A DNA stretch of 37,323 bases, taken from the NCBI GenBank assembly GCA_903900155.1, contig CAIUMD010000053.1, positions 1-37,323 on the forward strand, read 5' to 3'. Every line of letters starts with the position of its first letter. The stretch's first letter is position 1. The notes under the pieces were generated by a model. The model did not search any database, was not told the origin of the DNA, and saw only the letters and a list, made by a program, of their open reading frames with translations. This document shows positions 15,874 to 24,019 of the stretch, one piece after another. The position numbers were made by a program, and so were the translations under genes. The stretch is from an uncultured Caulobacterales bacterium (GTDB lineage Bacteria > Pseudomonadota > Alphaproteobacteria > Caulobacterales > Caulobacteraceae).

Positions 15874-16593
15874 TTAGGCGGCTTCTTTGTCCGCCCCCGG
15901 ATCGGTGTTGGCGGCAGCGGCGGCGGTGATGCCGATGACGTTCTCGACGGGGATGGATTTGCCGTTGACGATGACCATCGGCTGGCCGGTGGCGTTGTCG
16001 ACCGCGGTGACCAGGCCCTCGGTGCGGCCCTTGATGTTGGTCACCTTCATGTCCTTGCCGTCCGCGCCCTTGGCGATGACGTTGATCGTGTAGACGCCGC
16101 CGTCTTCCAGCTGGACGCCCGCGTCGTCCTTGCCGTCCCAAGTCAGGGTGTGGGCGCCGCTCTTCTGGTCGTCCGGCTTCAGGGTGCGGATCACCTTGCC
16201 GGCGGCGTTCTTCACTTCGACGGTCAGCGAAGTCGAAGCGCCCGGCTGGCTCCAGGTGAAGGTGGCTTTCTTGTCCTGCAGGGTCGAGTTGTCGGTGGTC
16301 GCCACGACCTGCTTGCCGATCATGTTGACGCCTTCCGACAGGCCCGTACCGGTGTTCATGCCCACTAGGGCGGCCAGCAGGTCGTTGGTGACCAGCTGCT
16401 GCTCGACGCCGGTCATCTGGGTGATCTGCTGGGTCATCTGGGTGGTGTCGGTCGGCGCCAGAGGATCCTGGTTCTTCAGCTGCGTGGTCAGCAGCTTCAG
16501 GAACGTGTCCTTGTTGCTGACCAGCGAGGTCCGCGAGTTGTTGATCTTATCCAGGACTGAATTGGTGTTCTGCGACGAAACGGCGTCAACCAT
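15874..16593 (-). CDS. flgD: Flagellar hook assembly scaffold FlgD
   Basis: This 239-residue protein caps the growing hook so that FlgE subunits polymerise, and is then discarded. The N-terminal region has the family pattern DTFLKLLTTQLKNQDPLAPTD followed by MTQQITQMTGVEQQL. Then come a beta-rich FlgD Ig-like/tudor part (FTWSQPGASTSLTVEVKNAAGKVIR) and a C-terminal segment ending in acidic and Ala residues. It starts 14 bp after fliK and is cotranscribed with it. Confidence 0.95.
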   Translation of the reverse strand: MVDAVSSQNTNSVLDKINNSRTSLVSNKDTFLKLLTTQLKNQDPLAPTDTTQMTQQITQMTGVEQQLVTNDLLAALVGMNTGTGLSEGVNMIGKQVVATTDNSTLQDKKATFTWSQPGASTSLTVEVKNAAGKVIRTLKPDDQKSGAHTLTWDGKDDAGVQLEDGGVYTINVIAKGADGKDMKVTNIKGRTEGLVTAVDNATGQPMVIVNGKSIPVENVIGITAAAAANTDPGADKEAA

Positions 16594-16607
16594 AACGCTG
16601 TCCTTCC

Positions 16608-18503
16608 TTAGATCCGGATATCCAGACCGCTGTCGGCGGTCGTCTTCAGACCGGGCAGCAGTTCGGGGGTGATGAGAATGTCTTCCTCGCCGGTCAGGGC
16701 GGCCTGGAAGGCCCGGCCCGAGAAGGCGCGCTGGCCCTGGTCGCCGAAGTCCTGGAAGGCCAGGAAGGGATTGGAGTTCTGGCCGTTGTTCTGGCTGGAG
16801 ACATCGAACGACAGGCCGTTGTCCGAGACGGTGAAGCCGGCGTCTGTCAGGGCCTGGCGCAGTTCGTTGGCCTTGCCGCGCAGCTCCTGGGCGGCGTGCA
16901 GGGTGTCGAACTTCATCGTCGCGGTCATCGAACCGTCGCGGGCGATCTCGATGCGCACGTCGACCTTGCCCAGGTTGTCCGGGGTCAGGGTGACGTCGAA
17001 GCGGGTGGCCTTGTCGCCGGCCTTCTTGACGATCGCGGCCGACAGGGCGGCGACGGTTTCGGGCGAACCGCGCACCGGAACCGGGGCGGCGGCGCCCGAG
17101 GCGTTGCTGGCCGAGGCCTGGGCGGCGGGCGCCGGCGCGGCCAGGGCGTTGGCGTCAGACTTGGCGGCGGGGGCCGAAGCGGGAGCGTCGACCGAGGCGA
17201 CCGCCGCGGTGTTGGCGTTCGAGCCCTTGGCGACGGTGCTCGTTTCGCTGCCCGCGGCGAGGGCGGTCACGGCCTGGGCGGTCTCGACGGCGACGGCGTC
17301 GGCGGCCTGGGTCTGGGCGGCCGAGGGCGACGACGCGGCCTTCGGAGCCTCGGCGGTCTTGACGGCGGTCTTGGCGACGTCCGGCGCGACCGTCTCGGCG
17401 GCGACGGCGTCGGCGGCCTGGGCGACGACTTCCGGCGCGGCGGTTGCAGCCGTGCTGTCGGTAGGAGCGGCGTCGGCGACGACCTTGGCCTCGACCACGG
17501 ACGTGGCGATCGGGGCGGCCGGCGCCGGGGTCGGCGCGGCCTGCTGAGCCGCGACGGCGACCTTCGGGGCCTCGGCCATCTTGGCCGTGTCGCCGGTCTT
17601 GACCTCGGCGACCTTCGGCGCGGCGACACCCTCGGCGACCACCGGAGCGGCTTCCTCGGTCGCCAGCTGGGCCAGGGCTTCCAGGGCGGCGGCGTCGACG
17701 GCCTGGCCTTCCGGCGCGGCGGCGACCGGCGCGGTCGTCGCGGCCGCCTGGGCCTGGACTTGAGCTTGGACCGGCTGGGTCTGGGCTTGAACCTGGGTCG
17801 GTTGAGCCGCGACGGTTTGAGCGGCCTCGGCGGCGACCGGCTGAGCCTGGGCGGCGTCGACGGCGGCGGCGAAGGCCGTGGCCTGGCCGGCGGTCGCAGC
17901 GGTCGCGTCGACGACCGGCTGGGCGTCGACGGTCGGCGCGGCCTGGACCGGCGTTTGCACGGGAGCGGTCATCGCCGCGATCAGGTTGGCGGCGGCCTGG
18001 GCGACGGCTTGCGTCGCGTCGACCTGGCCGGCGTCCTTGTCCGAGACCTCGGTCTTGGCGTCCTCGCTCTTGTCGCTGCCGGCATCGGCCTTGGCGTCCT
18101 TGGTCGCGTCGGTCTTGCCCGAGGCGCGGTCAACGGCCTTGGCGCCAGCGTCATCCGACTTGGCGTCCTGGGCGTCGTCAGCACGATCGGCGCGGGCAGC
18201 GGCGCGGGTGTCGCTCTTGGAGTCGGCGCGGGTCGGCTTGTCGGCCTTCACGTCGCGGCGGTCGTCGCGCCGATCGTCCTTGACGTCCCGGCGGTCGTCA
18301 CGGACGTCGCTGCGGCGGTCGTCGCGAGCGTCGCTCCTGAGTTCCGCACGCGAGAAACGCGGCGCCGGAGCCGGCTCCGGGGCTTCGTCGTCGCGGCCGG
18401 CGATGGCCAGCAGGGCGTCGAAGCCGTCGTTGGACGCCTTGGCGCTCACGACCGGGGTCGCGGCGGCGGGAAGAGCGGCGGTGGGTGCGGCGATCGCGGT
18501 CAT
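16608..18503 (-). CDS. fliK: Flagellar hook-length control protein FliK
   Basis: This 631-residue exported ruler measures hook length and switches export specificity through its C-terminal domain. The C-terminal Flg_hook domain (about residues 500-590) includes FDVTLTPDNLGKVDVRIEI and the helix AAQELRGKANELRQALTDAGF. Before it lies a long Ala/Val/Gln/Thr-rich region expected of a ruler, and near residues 57-88 an Asp/Arg repeat of the type DDRRDVK. An open frame continues upstream to 18611, but it would run through the sigma-54 promoter, so I chose the ATG at 18503. No strong ribosome binding site precedes it. It heads the hook operon. Confidence 0.92.
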   Translation of the reverse strand: MTAIAAPTAALPAAATPVVSAKASNDGFDALLAIAGRDDEAPEPAPAPRFSRAELRSDARDDRRSDVRDDRRDVKDDRRDDRRDVKADKPTRADSKSDTRAAARADRADDAQDAKSDDAGAKAVDRASGKTDATKDAKADAGSDKSEDAKTEVSDKDAGQVDATQAVAQAAANLIAAMTAPVQTPVQAAPTVDAQPVVDATAATAGQATAFAAAVDAAQAQPVAAEAAQTVAAQPTQVQAQTQPVQAQVQAQAAATTAPVAAAPEGQAVDAAALEALAQLATEEAAPVVAEGVAAPKVAEVKTGDTAKMAEAPKVAVAAQQAAPTPAPAAPIATSVVEAKVVADAAPTDSTAATAAPEVVAQAADAVAAETVAPDVAKTAVKTAEAPKAASSPSAAQTQAADAVAVETAQAVTALAAGSETSTVAKGSNANTAAVASVDAPASAPAAKSDANALAAPAPAAQASASNASGAAAPVPVRGSPETVAALSAAIVKKAGDKATRFDVTLTPDNLGKVDVRIEIARDGSMTATMKFDTLHAAQELRGKANELRQALTDAGFTVSDNGLSFDVSSQNNGQNSNPFLAFQDFGDQGQRAFSGRAFQAALTGEEDILITPELLPGLKTTADSGLDIRI

Positions 18504-18578
18504 TCGCAGTCGTGGCTCGCTTGGGCTCGGGCTGGGCGGCGGTCCATGACAAACACGCCTTGTTCGGCCTCCCCCTGA

Positions 18579-18595
18579 GCAACGGTCGGGCCAAC
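18579..18595 (-). promoter_or_regulatory. Sigma-54 promoter of the fliK-flgD-flgE operon
   Basis: Read leftward, GTTGGCCCGACCGTTGC matches the -24/-12 consensus TGGCAC-N5-TTGC, with exactly ten bases between the GG and GC pairs. Transcription would start near 18567, leaving about 64 bases before the fliK ATG. ftr1 is about 110 bases upstream of that start and the IHF-like site lies between. Confidence 0.8.
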
Positions 18596-18610
18596 TCGGA
18601 AAATCGCACA

Positions 18611-18624
18611 CAACTTGCTGATTT
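18611..18624 (-). promoter_or_regulatory. IHF-like binding site
   Basis: On the minus strand AAATCAGCAAGTTG matches the IHF consensus WATCAANNNNTTR with one mismatch and also has the extra AAG. It lies in an A/T-rich stretch between the hook-operon sigma-54 promoter and the ftr1 box, where DNA bending would bring bound FlbD to the polymerase. Confidence 0.6.
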
Positions 18625-18632
18625 TATTGAGT

Positions 18633-18647
18633 TTAACCCCCTGTTTA
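18633..18647. promoter_or_regulatory. Degenerate CtrA-like box
   Basis: TTAACCCCCTGTTTA has the standard TTAA-N7 spacing, with TTTA as the second half. It lies between the IHF-like site and ftr1. A second input from CtrA into this region is possible; chance occurrence is also possible. Confidence 0.3.
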
Positions 18648-18668
18648 CGAAGCAAAATCACTCCTCGT

Positions 18669-18687
18669 GCGGCGCTTTTTGCCGAGT
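18669..18687 (-). promoter_or_regulatory. FlbD-binding ftr box (ftr1 equivalent)
   Basis: On the minus strand ACTCGGCAAAAAGCGCCGC fits the ftr pattern CTCGGCAA-N4/5-CGC. It is centred about 110 bases upstream of the predicted hook-operon start, the enhancer position I recall for ftr1 in C. crescentus. Confidence 0.72.
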
Positions 18688-18750
18688 CCTCGGGGTCATG
18701 AAGGACGTGAGTTGCCGCGTCGGCGCGTCGCAAGGGGGTCTGCCGGGCAG

Positions 18751-18766
18751 TTGGCGCCGTAATTGC
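18751..18766 (+). promoter_or_regulatory. Sigma-54 promoter of flgK-flgL
   Basis: TTGGCGCCGTAATTGC matches the -24/-12 consensus with GG at 18753-18754 and GC at 18765-18766, the required ten-base separation. Start of transcription is predicted near 18778, giving a leader of about 240 bases before flgK. Confidence 0.78.
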
Positions 18767-18857
18767 GCATGACCCCTTGTCGAATTTCCGACCACCGGAA
18801 CTTATCGCCTTGAATTTCAATGGCTTGGCATATCAACGGGACCTGAACCCCACCGCA

Positions 18858-18875
18858 GCTCGGCAAGTTTCGCCG
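18858..18875 (+). promoter_or_regulatory. FlbD-binding ftr box (ftr2 equivalent)
   Basis: GCTCGGCAAGTTTCGCCG shares the CTCGGCAA...CGCC core with ftr1. It is centred near +88 relative to the predicted flgK start. Enhancers located downstream of the start are a known peculiarity of flgK (flaN) in C. crescentus. Confidence 0.7.
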
Positions 18876-18896
18876 GGCAAGGTCGCGCCGTGTGTT

Positions 18897-18912
18897 GCGT
18901 GGTTTGCCGAGC
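18897..18912 (-). promoter_or_regulatory. FlbD-binding ftr box (ftr3 equivalent)
   Basis: On the minus strand GCTCGGCAAACCACGC repeats the ftr core, in opposite orientation to ftr2 and about 39 bases from it, near +127 of the predicted flgK transcript. Confidence 0.68.
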
Positions 18913-18913
18913 A

Positions 18914-18960
18914 CGAGCCTGCCGAAGCCGGACGCCGTCCGGCTTTGATGAGCAGGCTCG
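18914..18960 (+). other. Nested stem-loop in the flgK leader
   Basis: The outer arms CGAGCCTGC/GCAGGCTCG (18914-18922 with 18952-18960) enclose an inner stem AGCCGGAC/GTCCGGCT (18926-18933 with 18937-18944) with a 3-base loop. It would form in the flgK 5' leader directly after ftr3. A regulatory role in the RNA is inferred. Confidence 0.6.
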
Positions 18961-18965
18961 ATCTT

Positions 18966-19005
18966 AAGCGCGCTTCGTGGGCGATGCCGCCCTCGAAGCG
19001 CGCTT
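18966..19005 (+). other. 12-bp stem-loop next to the flgK Shine-Dalgarno
   Basis: AAGCGCGCTTCG (18966-18977) pairs perfectly with CGAAGCGCGCTT (18994-19005) around 16 bases. The stem ends two bases before the full AAGGAGGT ribosome binding site (19008-19015). It could tune flgK translation or mRNA stability. Confidence 0.65.
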
Positions 19006-19021
19006 CTAAGGAGGTCTCCGC

Positions 19022-21133
19022 ATGTCGCTGAATGCGATCATGAGCACGGCGACGTCCGGCATGATGGCCGCGCAGACGGGTCTGCGCGTCACGTCGGACA
19101 ACATCGCCAACGTCAACACCAGCGGCTACGTCCGCAAGACGGTCAGCCAGTCGAACCTGCTGTCCAACGGCATGGGCGTGGGCGTCAGCATCGACGCCAT
19201 CAAGCGCGCGACCGACCGCTTCCTGCAGTCGGCCAGCCTGAACGCCGCCTCCGACAGCGGCCGCGCCTCGGTCGTCGCCAGCACCCTGGACAGCGCCCAG
19301 AAGCTGTTCGGCGATCCCAGCAGCGAGACCAGCTTCTTCACGACGCTGGACGACATCTTCTCGGCCTTCTCGTCGGCGCAGGACGATCCCTCATCGTCCC
19401 TGCTGCGCACCCAGGCCCTGACCCGCGTGAACGACTTCCTCAGCGAGTCCAGCCGCATCACCTCGTCGCTGTCCAAGCTGGGCAAGGACGCCGACACCCG
19501 CATCTCGGCCGACGTCAATCGCGTCAACGACCTGCTGAGCCAGATCGACGGCCTGAACACCGACATCACCCGCGCCAAGGTGGCCGGGGCCGACGCCACC
19601 GGCGCCGAGAACGTCCAGAGCGGCATGATCGACGAGCTGGCCAAGCTGATGAACGTCCAGATCACGCCCCGCACCCTGGGCGGCGTGTACGTGCGCTCAA
19701 CCGAGGGCCTGCCCCTGGCCGGCGACGGCGCGGCCAAGATCAGCTACCAGACCTCGCCCACCGCCACGGGCTACCTGACCGTGCAACTGGCCAACGGCTC
19801 GGTGCAGCCCACCCCGCTGAACATCACCAGCGGCGAGATCAAGGGCCTGCTGGACGTGCGCAACGTCGAGCTGGTCAACCTGTCCGACCAGCTGGGTGAA
19901 TTCACCTCGCGCGCGGCCGAGGAGATCAACCGCGCATCCAACGCCGCCTCATCGGCGCCGGCCCCGACCACCCTGAACGGTCGCGACACCGGCCTGGACG
20001 CCCAGGCGGCGATCACCGGCATGACCGGCAAGACGACCATCGCCCTGACCGACTCCAGCAACGTCATCCAGCGCCGCATCGACATCGACTTCGACGCCGG
20101 CACGATGAGCGTCAACGGCGGCGCCGGCACGCCCTTCACCACCGCCAACTTCATGACCCAGCTGAACGCGGCCCTGGGCGGCCAGGGCTCGGCCGGATTT
20201 TCAGGCGGCGCGCTCAGCATCAGCGGCGCGGGCGGCCTGGGCGTGGCCATCCAGGACGACGCGACCAATCCGGCGACCAAGGCCGGCAAGGGCTTCAGCC
20301 ACTATTTCGGCCTGAACGACATCATCCGCACCAACGGCTATTCGCCGTACGAGACGGGCCTGACCGCCAGCGATCCGAACGGCTTCACCTCGGGCGCGAT
20401 GACCATCCGCCTGACCGACGTCGAAGGCGGCCGCATCCGCGACATCACCGTCGCCCCGCCCCCGGGCGGCACCATGCAGGACATGCTGGACGCGCTGAAC
20501 TCCCGCGCCAACGGCACGGGCCTGTACGGCGTGTTCTCGATGACCGACAAGGGCCAGATCAACTTCACGTCCAACAGCACGACGCCGGTGACCATGTCGG
20601 TCGTGGCCGACACCACCGAGCGCGGCGTCGGCGGACCCTCGGTCAGCCAGCTGTTCGGCATCGGCCCCGCCGAGCGCAGCACCCGTGGCGAGAAGTTCTT
20701 CATCTCCAAGGAGATGGACGCCAACCCCAAGCTGGTGCCCTTCGCCCAGCTGGACCTGACCCAGATCGTCGGCGGCAGCCCCGCCCTGGCGATCGGCGAC
20801 GGCCGCGGCGCCCTGGCCCTGGCCAAGGCCGGCGACAACACCACCGCCTTCGGGGTCGCCGGCGACGCCGCCGCGGTCAATATGAGCGTCAATCGCTACG
20901 CCTCGGACTTCAGCGGCTCGATCGCCCGCAAGGCCGGCACCGCCGAAAGCCGCAGGGACGCCGCCACGGCGGTGTCCAGCGAAGTCGACAGCCAGCGCCA
21001 GTCGGAAGAGGGCGTGAACCTCGACGAAGAACTGATCAACCTGACCACCTATCAGCAAGCCTTCAACGCCTCGGCCCGCCTGATCCAGGCGACCAAGGAC
21101 ATGTTCGACGTGCTCACCGGAATCCTGGGGTAA
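19022..21133 (+). CDS. flgK: Flagellar hook-associated protein FlgK (HAP1)
   Basis: This 703-residue protein forms the first hook-filament junction layer. The N-terminus has the rod/hook signature SDNIANVNTSGYVRK (residues 26-40). The C-terminus has SEEGVNLDEELINLTTYQQAFNASARLIQATKDMFDVL, the classical FlgK ending. The start ATG follows a perfect AAGGAGGT with a 6-base gap. It is expressed from the sigma-54 promoter at 18751 and followed after 3 bp by flgL. It is somewhat longer than enterobacterial FlgK because of an enlarged middle region. Confidence 0.96.
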   Translation: MSLNAIMSTATSGMMAAQTGLRVTSDNIANVNTSGYVRKTVSQSNLLSNGMGVGVSIDAIKRATDRFLQSASLNAASDSGRASVVASTLDSAQKLFGDPSSETSFFTTLDDIFSAFSSAQDDPSSSLLRTQALTRVNDFLSESSRITSSLSKLGKDADTRISADVNRVNDLLSQIDGLNTDITRAKVAGADATGAENVQSGMIDELAKLMNVQITPRTLGGVYVRSTEGLPLAGDGAAKISYQTSPTATGYLTVQLANGSVQPTPLNITSGEIKGLLDVRNVELVNLSDQLGEFTSRAAEEINRASNAASSAPAPTTLNGRDTGLDAQAAITGMTGKTTIALTDSSNVIQRRIDIDFDAGTMSVNGGAGTPFTTANFMTQLNAALGGQGSAGFSGGALSISGAGGLGVAIQDDATNPATKAGKGFSHYFGLNDIIRTNGYSPYETGLTASDPNGFTSGAMTIRLTDVEGGRIRDITVAPPPGGTMQDMLDALNSRANGTGLYGVFSMTDKGQINFTSNSTTPVTMSVVADTTERGVGGPSVSQLFGIGPAERSTRGEKFFISKEMDANPKLVPFAQLDLTQIVGGSPALAIGDGRGALALAKAGDNTTAFGVAGDAAAVNMSVNRYASDFSGSIARKAGTAESRRDAATAVSSEVDSQRQSEEGVNLDEELINLTTYQQAFNASARLIQATKDMFDVLTGILG

Positions 21134-21136
21134 GCC

Positions 21137-22060
21137 ATGACCCGCGTCTCGACCGTCCAGAACTACAACATCATGACGTCCAACCTGATGGCGGCCCAGA
21201 TCCGCCAGAACGCGGTGGGCGCGCAGGTGTCCAGCCAGAAGGTCGCCACCGACCTGAAGGGCTACGCCAAGAATGCCGAAATGCTGACCGCCATGCGCAG
21301 CACCCAGACCAAGATCAACGGCCTGGTCGACCAGACCAAGCTGGTCGGCAACCGTCTGGAGATGCAGGACACGGGCCTGGGCCGGATCTCCAACGCCACC
21401 CAGAGCGGACGCGAGGCCATCGCCAACGCCCTGGCCGCCGGCAGCGCCGCCACCCTGATGCAGCAGATGACCGCCGCGTTCGGCGAAGTGGTCCAGGGCC
21501 TGAACGCCAAGTCGAACGGGCTTTATGTGTTCTCGGGCGCCAAGACCGACACCCCAACGACCACGGCGACCACCATGGCCGACCTGACCAGCGTGCCGAT
21601 CACCTCGGACCTGTTCCAGAACGACCAGTACATCGCCACCAACCGGGTGGACGAGCAGACCAACGCCAAGACCGGCATCCTGGGCGACGCCATCGGCGCC
21701 GACGTGTTCGAGGCCTTCAAGCAGGTGCAGGCCTATGTCGACGCCAACGGCCCGTTCACCGGCAATCTGGACAACAACCAGGTCAACTTCCTCAAAGGCC
21801 TGCTGCCGGTGTTCGACGCCGCCCAAAAGGGCGTGGTCGAGGCCCAGGGCAAGAACGGCGTGACCCAGAAGCGTTTCGAGAACGCCCAGACAGACCTCTC
21901 CAACCAGGCCGACACCCTGACGACCATGGTCGGCGGCATCACCGATGTCGACATGGCCGACGCCGTCACCCGCCTGGAAGCCGCCAAGCTGGCCGTCCAG
22001 GCCTCGGCCCAGGTGTTCACCAGCCTGCAGGCCTCGTCGCTGCTGAACGTACTGAAGTAG
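21137..22060 (+). CDS. flgL: Flagellar hook-filament junction protein FlgL (HAP3)
   Basis: This 307-residue protein forms the second junction layer, onto which the flagellin filament is built. The N-terminus VQNYNIMTSNLMAAQIRQN and the C-terminus DVDMADAVTRLEAAKLAVQASAQVFTSLQASSLLNVLK have the flagellin-type D0/D1 helices. The gene begins 3 bp after flgK without a clear ribosome binding site of its own, suggesting coupled translation. Length is normal for FlgL. Confidence 0.94.
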   Translation: MTRVSTVQNYNIMTSNLMAAQIRQNAVGAQVSSQKVATDLKGYAKNAEMLTAMRSTQTKINGLVDQTKLVGNRLEMQDTGLGRISNATQSGREAIANALAAGSAATLMQQMTAAFGEVVQGLNAKSNGLYVFSGAKTDTPTTTATTMADLTSVPITSDLFQNDQYIATNRVDEQTNAKTGILGDAIGADVFEAFKQVQAYVDANGPFTGNLDNNQVNFLKGLLPVFDAAQKGVVEAQGKNGVTQKRFENAQTDLSNQADTLTTMVGGITDVDMADAVTRLEAAKLAVQASAQVFTSLQASSLLNVLK

Positions 22061-22126
22061 GGAGCGGCGCGAAGACGCGCCCTCCCAACCTCGCAAAAGC
22101 GACCTTCAACCGCTATATGGCGGCGG

Positions 22127-23347
22127 ATGAACGCCGACTTGCTGACCACCACCGCCCCGAACGACGCCGACGCCCTCATCGCGCGCGCGGTCGAACAGGT
22201 GCGCGCGGCCGTCGGTCTGCCGGAGGGGACGCGGATCGTCGCGGCGATGTCGGGCGGGGTGGATTCCACCGTCACCGCCGCCCTGCTGGCCAAGGCCGGC
22301 TATGACGTCGTGGGCGTGACCCTGCAGCTCTATGACCACGGCGCGGCGATTACCAAAAAGGGCGCCTGCTGCGCCGGCCAGGACATCCTGGACGCCCGCA
22401 TGGCCGCCGAGCGCATCGGCATCCCGCACTACGTGCTGGACTATGAGAGCCGCTTCCGCGAGCAGGTCATCGAGGACTTCGCCGACGCCTATCTGCGCGG
22501 CGAGACGCCGATCCCCTGCGTGCGCTGCAATCAAACCGTGAAGTTCCGCGACCTCTTGGACGTGGCCCGCGACCTGGGCGCGGCGGCCATGGCCACCGGG
22601 CACTACGTGCAGCGCGCCTTCGCGAACGGAGCCAACCGCCCGCAACTGCGTCGCGCGGCCGATCCGGCCAAGGACCAGAGCTATTTCCTGTTCGCCACCA
22701 CGCCCGAGCAGCTGGACTTCCTGCGCTTCCCGCTGGGCGGCATGGACAAGCCGACGGTGCGCGCCGTCGCCTTTGGTCTCGGTTTGGCCATCGCCGACAA
22801 GCCCGACAGCCAGGACATCTGCTTCGTGCCGGAGGGCAAGTACACCACGGTCATCGACCGCATCCGCCCGCAAGGCGCGGAAGCGGGCGACGTCGTACAC
22901 CTAGACGGCCGCGTGCTGGGCCGCCACGAGGGCGTGACGCGCTACACCATCGGCCAACGCCGCGGCCTGAACATCGCCGTCGGCGACCCGCTGTTCGTGG
23001 TCAGGATCGACGCCGACCAGCGCCACGTCATCGTCGGCCCGCGCGAGGCCCTGCTGACCGCCGCCCTCACCCTGAAGGAAGGCAGCTGGCTAGGCGGCCA
23101 GGACAGCCTGGAGGCCGCCGCCCAGGACGGCCAGCCGGTGCTGGCCCGTGTTCGCTCGACCCGCGAACCCGTCGCCGGCCGCCTGGCGCTGGCGGGCGAC
23201 ACGGTCTCGGTCGTGTTCGACGGCGCCGAGGAAGGCGTCGCGCCCGGCCAGGCCTGCGTGCTCTACGATCCCGCCGACCCCGAACGCGTGCTGGGCGGCG
23301 GCTTCATCGCCGCCACGGTCCGGCAGATGGACCTGCCGACCATCTGA
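22127..23347 (+). CDS. mnmA: tRNA-specific 2-thiouridylase MnmA
   Basis: This 406-residue enzyme thiolates U34 of Lys, Glu and Gln tRNAs, using ATP and a persulphide relay. It has the PP-loop SGGVDS (42-47), the catalytic Cys134 in [10 protein letters not shown] and the partner Cys232 in [10 protein letters not shown], so the active-site pair is complete. TGHY (157-160) and the C-terminal beta-barrel with GQRRGLN are also present. The N-terminus is extended by about 30 residues before the PP-loop compared with enterobacteria, a common alphaproteobacterial feature. It is not obviously part of the flagellar operon, but only 66 bp separate it from flgL. Confidence 0.96.
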   Translation: MNADLLTTTAPNDADALIARAVEQVRAAVGLPEGTRIVAAMSGGVDSTVTAALLAKAGYDVVGVTLQLYDHGAAITKKGACCAGQDILDARMAAERIGIPHYVLDYESRFREQVIEDFADAYLRGETPIPCVRCNQTVKFRDLLDVARDLGAAAMATGHYVQRAFANGANRPQLRRAADPAKDQSYFLFATTPEQLDFLRFPLGGMDKPTVRAVAFGLGLAIADKPDSQDICFVPEGKYTTVIDRIRPQGAEAGDVVHLDGRVLGRHEGVTRYTIGQRRGLNIAVGDPLFVVRIDADQRHVIVGPREALLTAALTLKEGSWLGGQDSLEAAAQDGQPVLARVRSTREPVAGRLALAGDTVSVVFDGAEEGVAPGQACVLYDPADPERVLGGGFIAATVRQMDLPTI

Positions 23348-23365
23348 TACGCCTGGGATCGAACT

Positions 23366-23408
23366 GGGTCTTCCGGGGTTCAGAACAGGACCCTTTCACG
23401 GAAGACCC
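23366..23408 (+). other. Hairpin overlapping the ribosome binding site of the DUF4126 gene
   Basis: GGGTCTTCCG (23366-23375) pairs perfectly with CGGAAGACCC (23399-23408). The right arm contains GGAAGA, the likely Shine-Dalgarno, 7 bases before the ATG at 23411. It may end mnmA transcription, hide the start of the next gene, or both. Confidence 0.6.
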
Positions 23409-23410
23409 GC

Positions 23411-23860
23411 ATGCTCCGATCCCTGCTCATCGGCCTGTCGGCCGGCTCCCGCTCCATGACCCCGCTGGCCGCCGTCAGCGAGGCCGCGCATGGCGGCTAC
23501 CTGGATGCTGGCAACCCCTCCGCCCGGTTGCTGGGCCATCCCCTGGTCGCCGCCGGGACCAAGGCTCTGGCCGCCGGCGAGCTGTGGGGCGACAAGCTGA
23601 AATCGGCCCCGGACCGCATCGTGCCCCTGGGCATCGCCGCCCGGATCATCACGGCGGGCTTCACCGGCGCGGCCCTGGCGCCGCGCAGGAAGATGCTGCT
23701 GGGCGGCGCGCTGGCCGCCGGCGCGGCGGTAGCGGCGGCCTATGTCACCTTCCACCTGCGCATGAAGGCGCTGGACCGCTTCGGCCAGACAAAGAGCGGC
23801 TTGGTCGAAGACGCCCTGACCGTGGGTGCGGCCCAGCTGGTGACGCGAGCGCTGCGGTGA
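23411..23860 (+). CDS. DUF4126-like membrane protein
   Basis: This 149-residue protein begins with LLIGLSAGSRSMTPLAAVSEAA, a Gly/Ser-rich first hydrophobic segment I associate with DUF4126. It has further hydrophobic stretches near residues 70-85 and 95-112 and a C-terminal segment GLVEDALTVGAAQLVTRAL. It is predicted to sit in the inner membrane. The biochemical role of the family is unknown to me. Its stop codon overlaps the ATG of the next ORF (TGATG), so the two are translationally coupled. Its ribosome binding site lies in a perfect 10-bp hairpin stem. Confidence 0.7.
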   Translation: MLRSLLIGLSAGSRSMTPLAAVSEAAHGGYLDAGNPSARLLGHPLVAAGTKALAAGELWGDKLKSAPDRIVPLGIAARIITAGFTGAALAPRRKMLLGGALAAGAAVAAAYVTFHLRMKALDRFGQTKSGLVEDALTVGAAQLVTRALR

Positions 23861-24006
23861 TGGAGCGCAAGGACAAGGAGCCGGTGGCGCCGGAGATGAC
23901 GCCCGCGCCGGAAGCGGACGCCACGGCCGAAGGCGTCCGCCGCCAGCGTCAGCACATCGAGGACATGGACGGCGAGGATCCGTTGCGCGGCGGGGTCGCG
24001 GACTAG
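23860..24006 (+). CDS. Small coupled ORF, 48 residues, unknown function
   Basis: The ATG at 23860 shares a base with the stop of the DUF4126 gene. The product is strongly charged, with a central stretch GVRRQRQHIEDMDGEDPLRGG and no hydrophobic segment, so it is probably cytoplasmic and perhaps partly disordered. Codon third positions are GC-rich like those of neighbouring genes, and the coupled start supports translation. I do not recognise a family. It could be a small partner of the membrane protein. Confidence 0.6.
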   Translation: MERKDKEPVAPEMTPAPEADATAEGVRRQRQHIEDMDGEDPLRGGVAD

Positions 24007-24019
24007 AAGCACCTCCTAC

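Noticed and set aside
18504..18611. Upstream extension of fliK to 18611
   Set aside because: The extension overlaps the sigma-54 promoter and its predicted start, and its residues show no FliK character.
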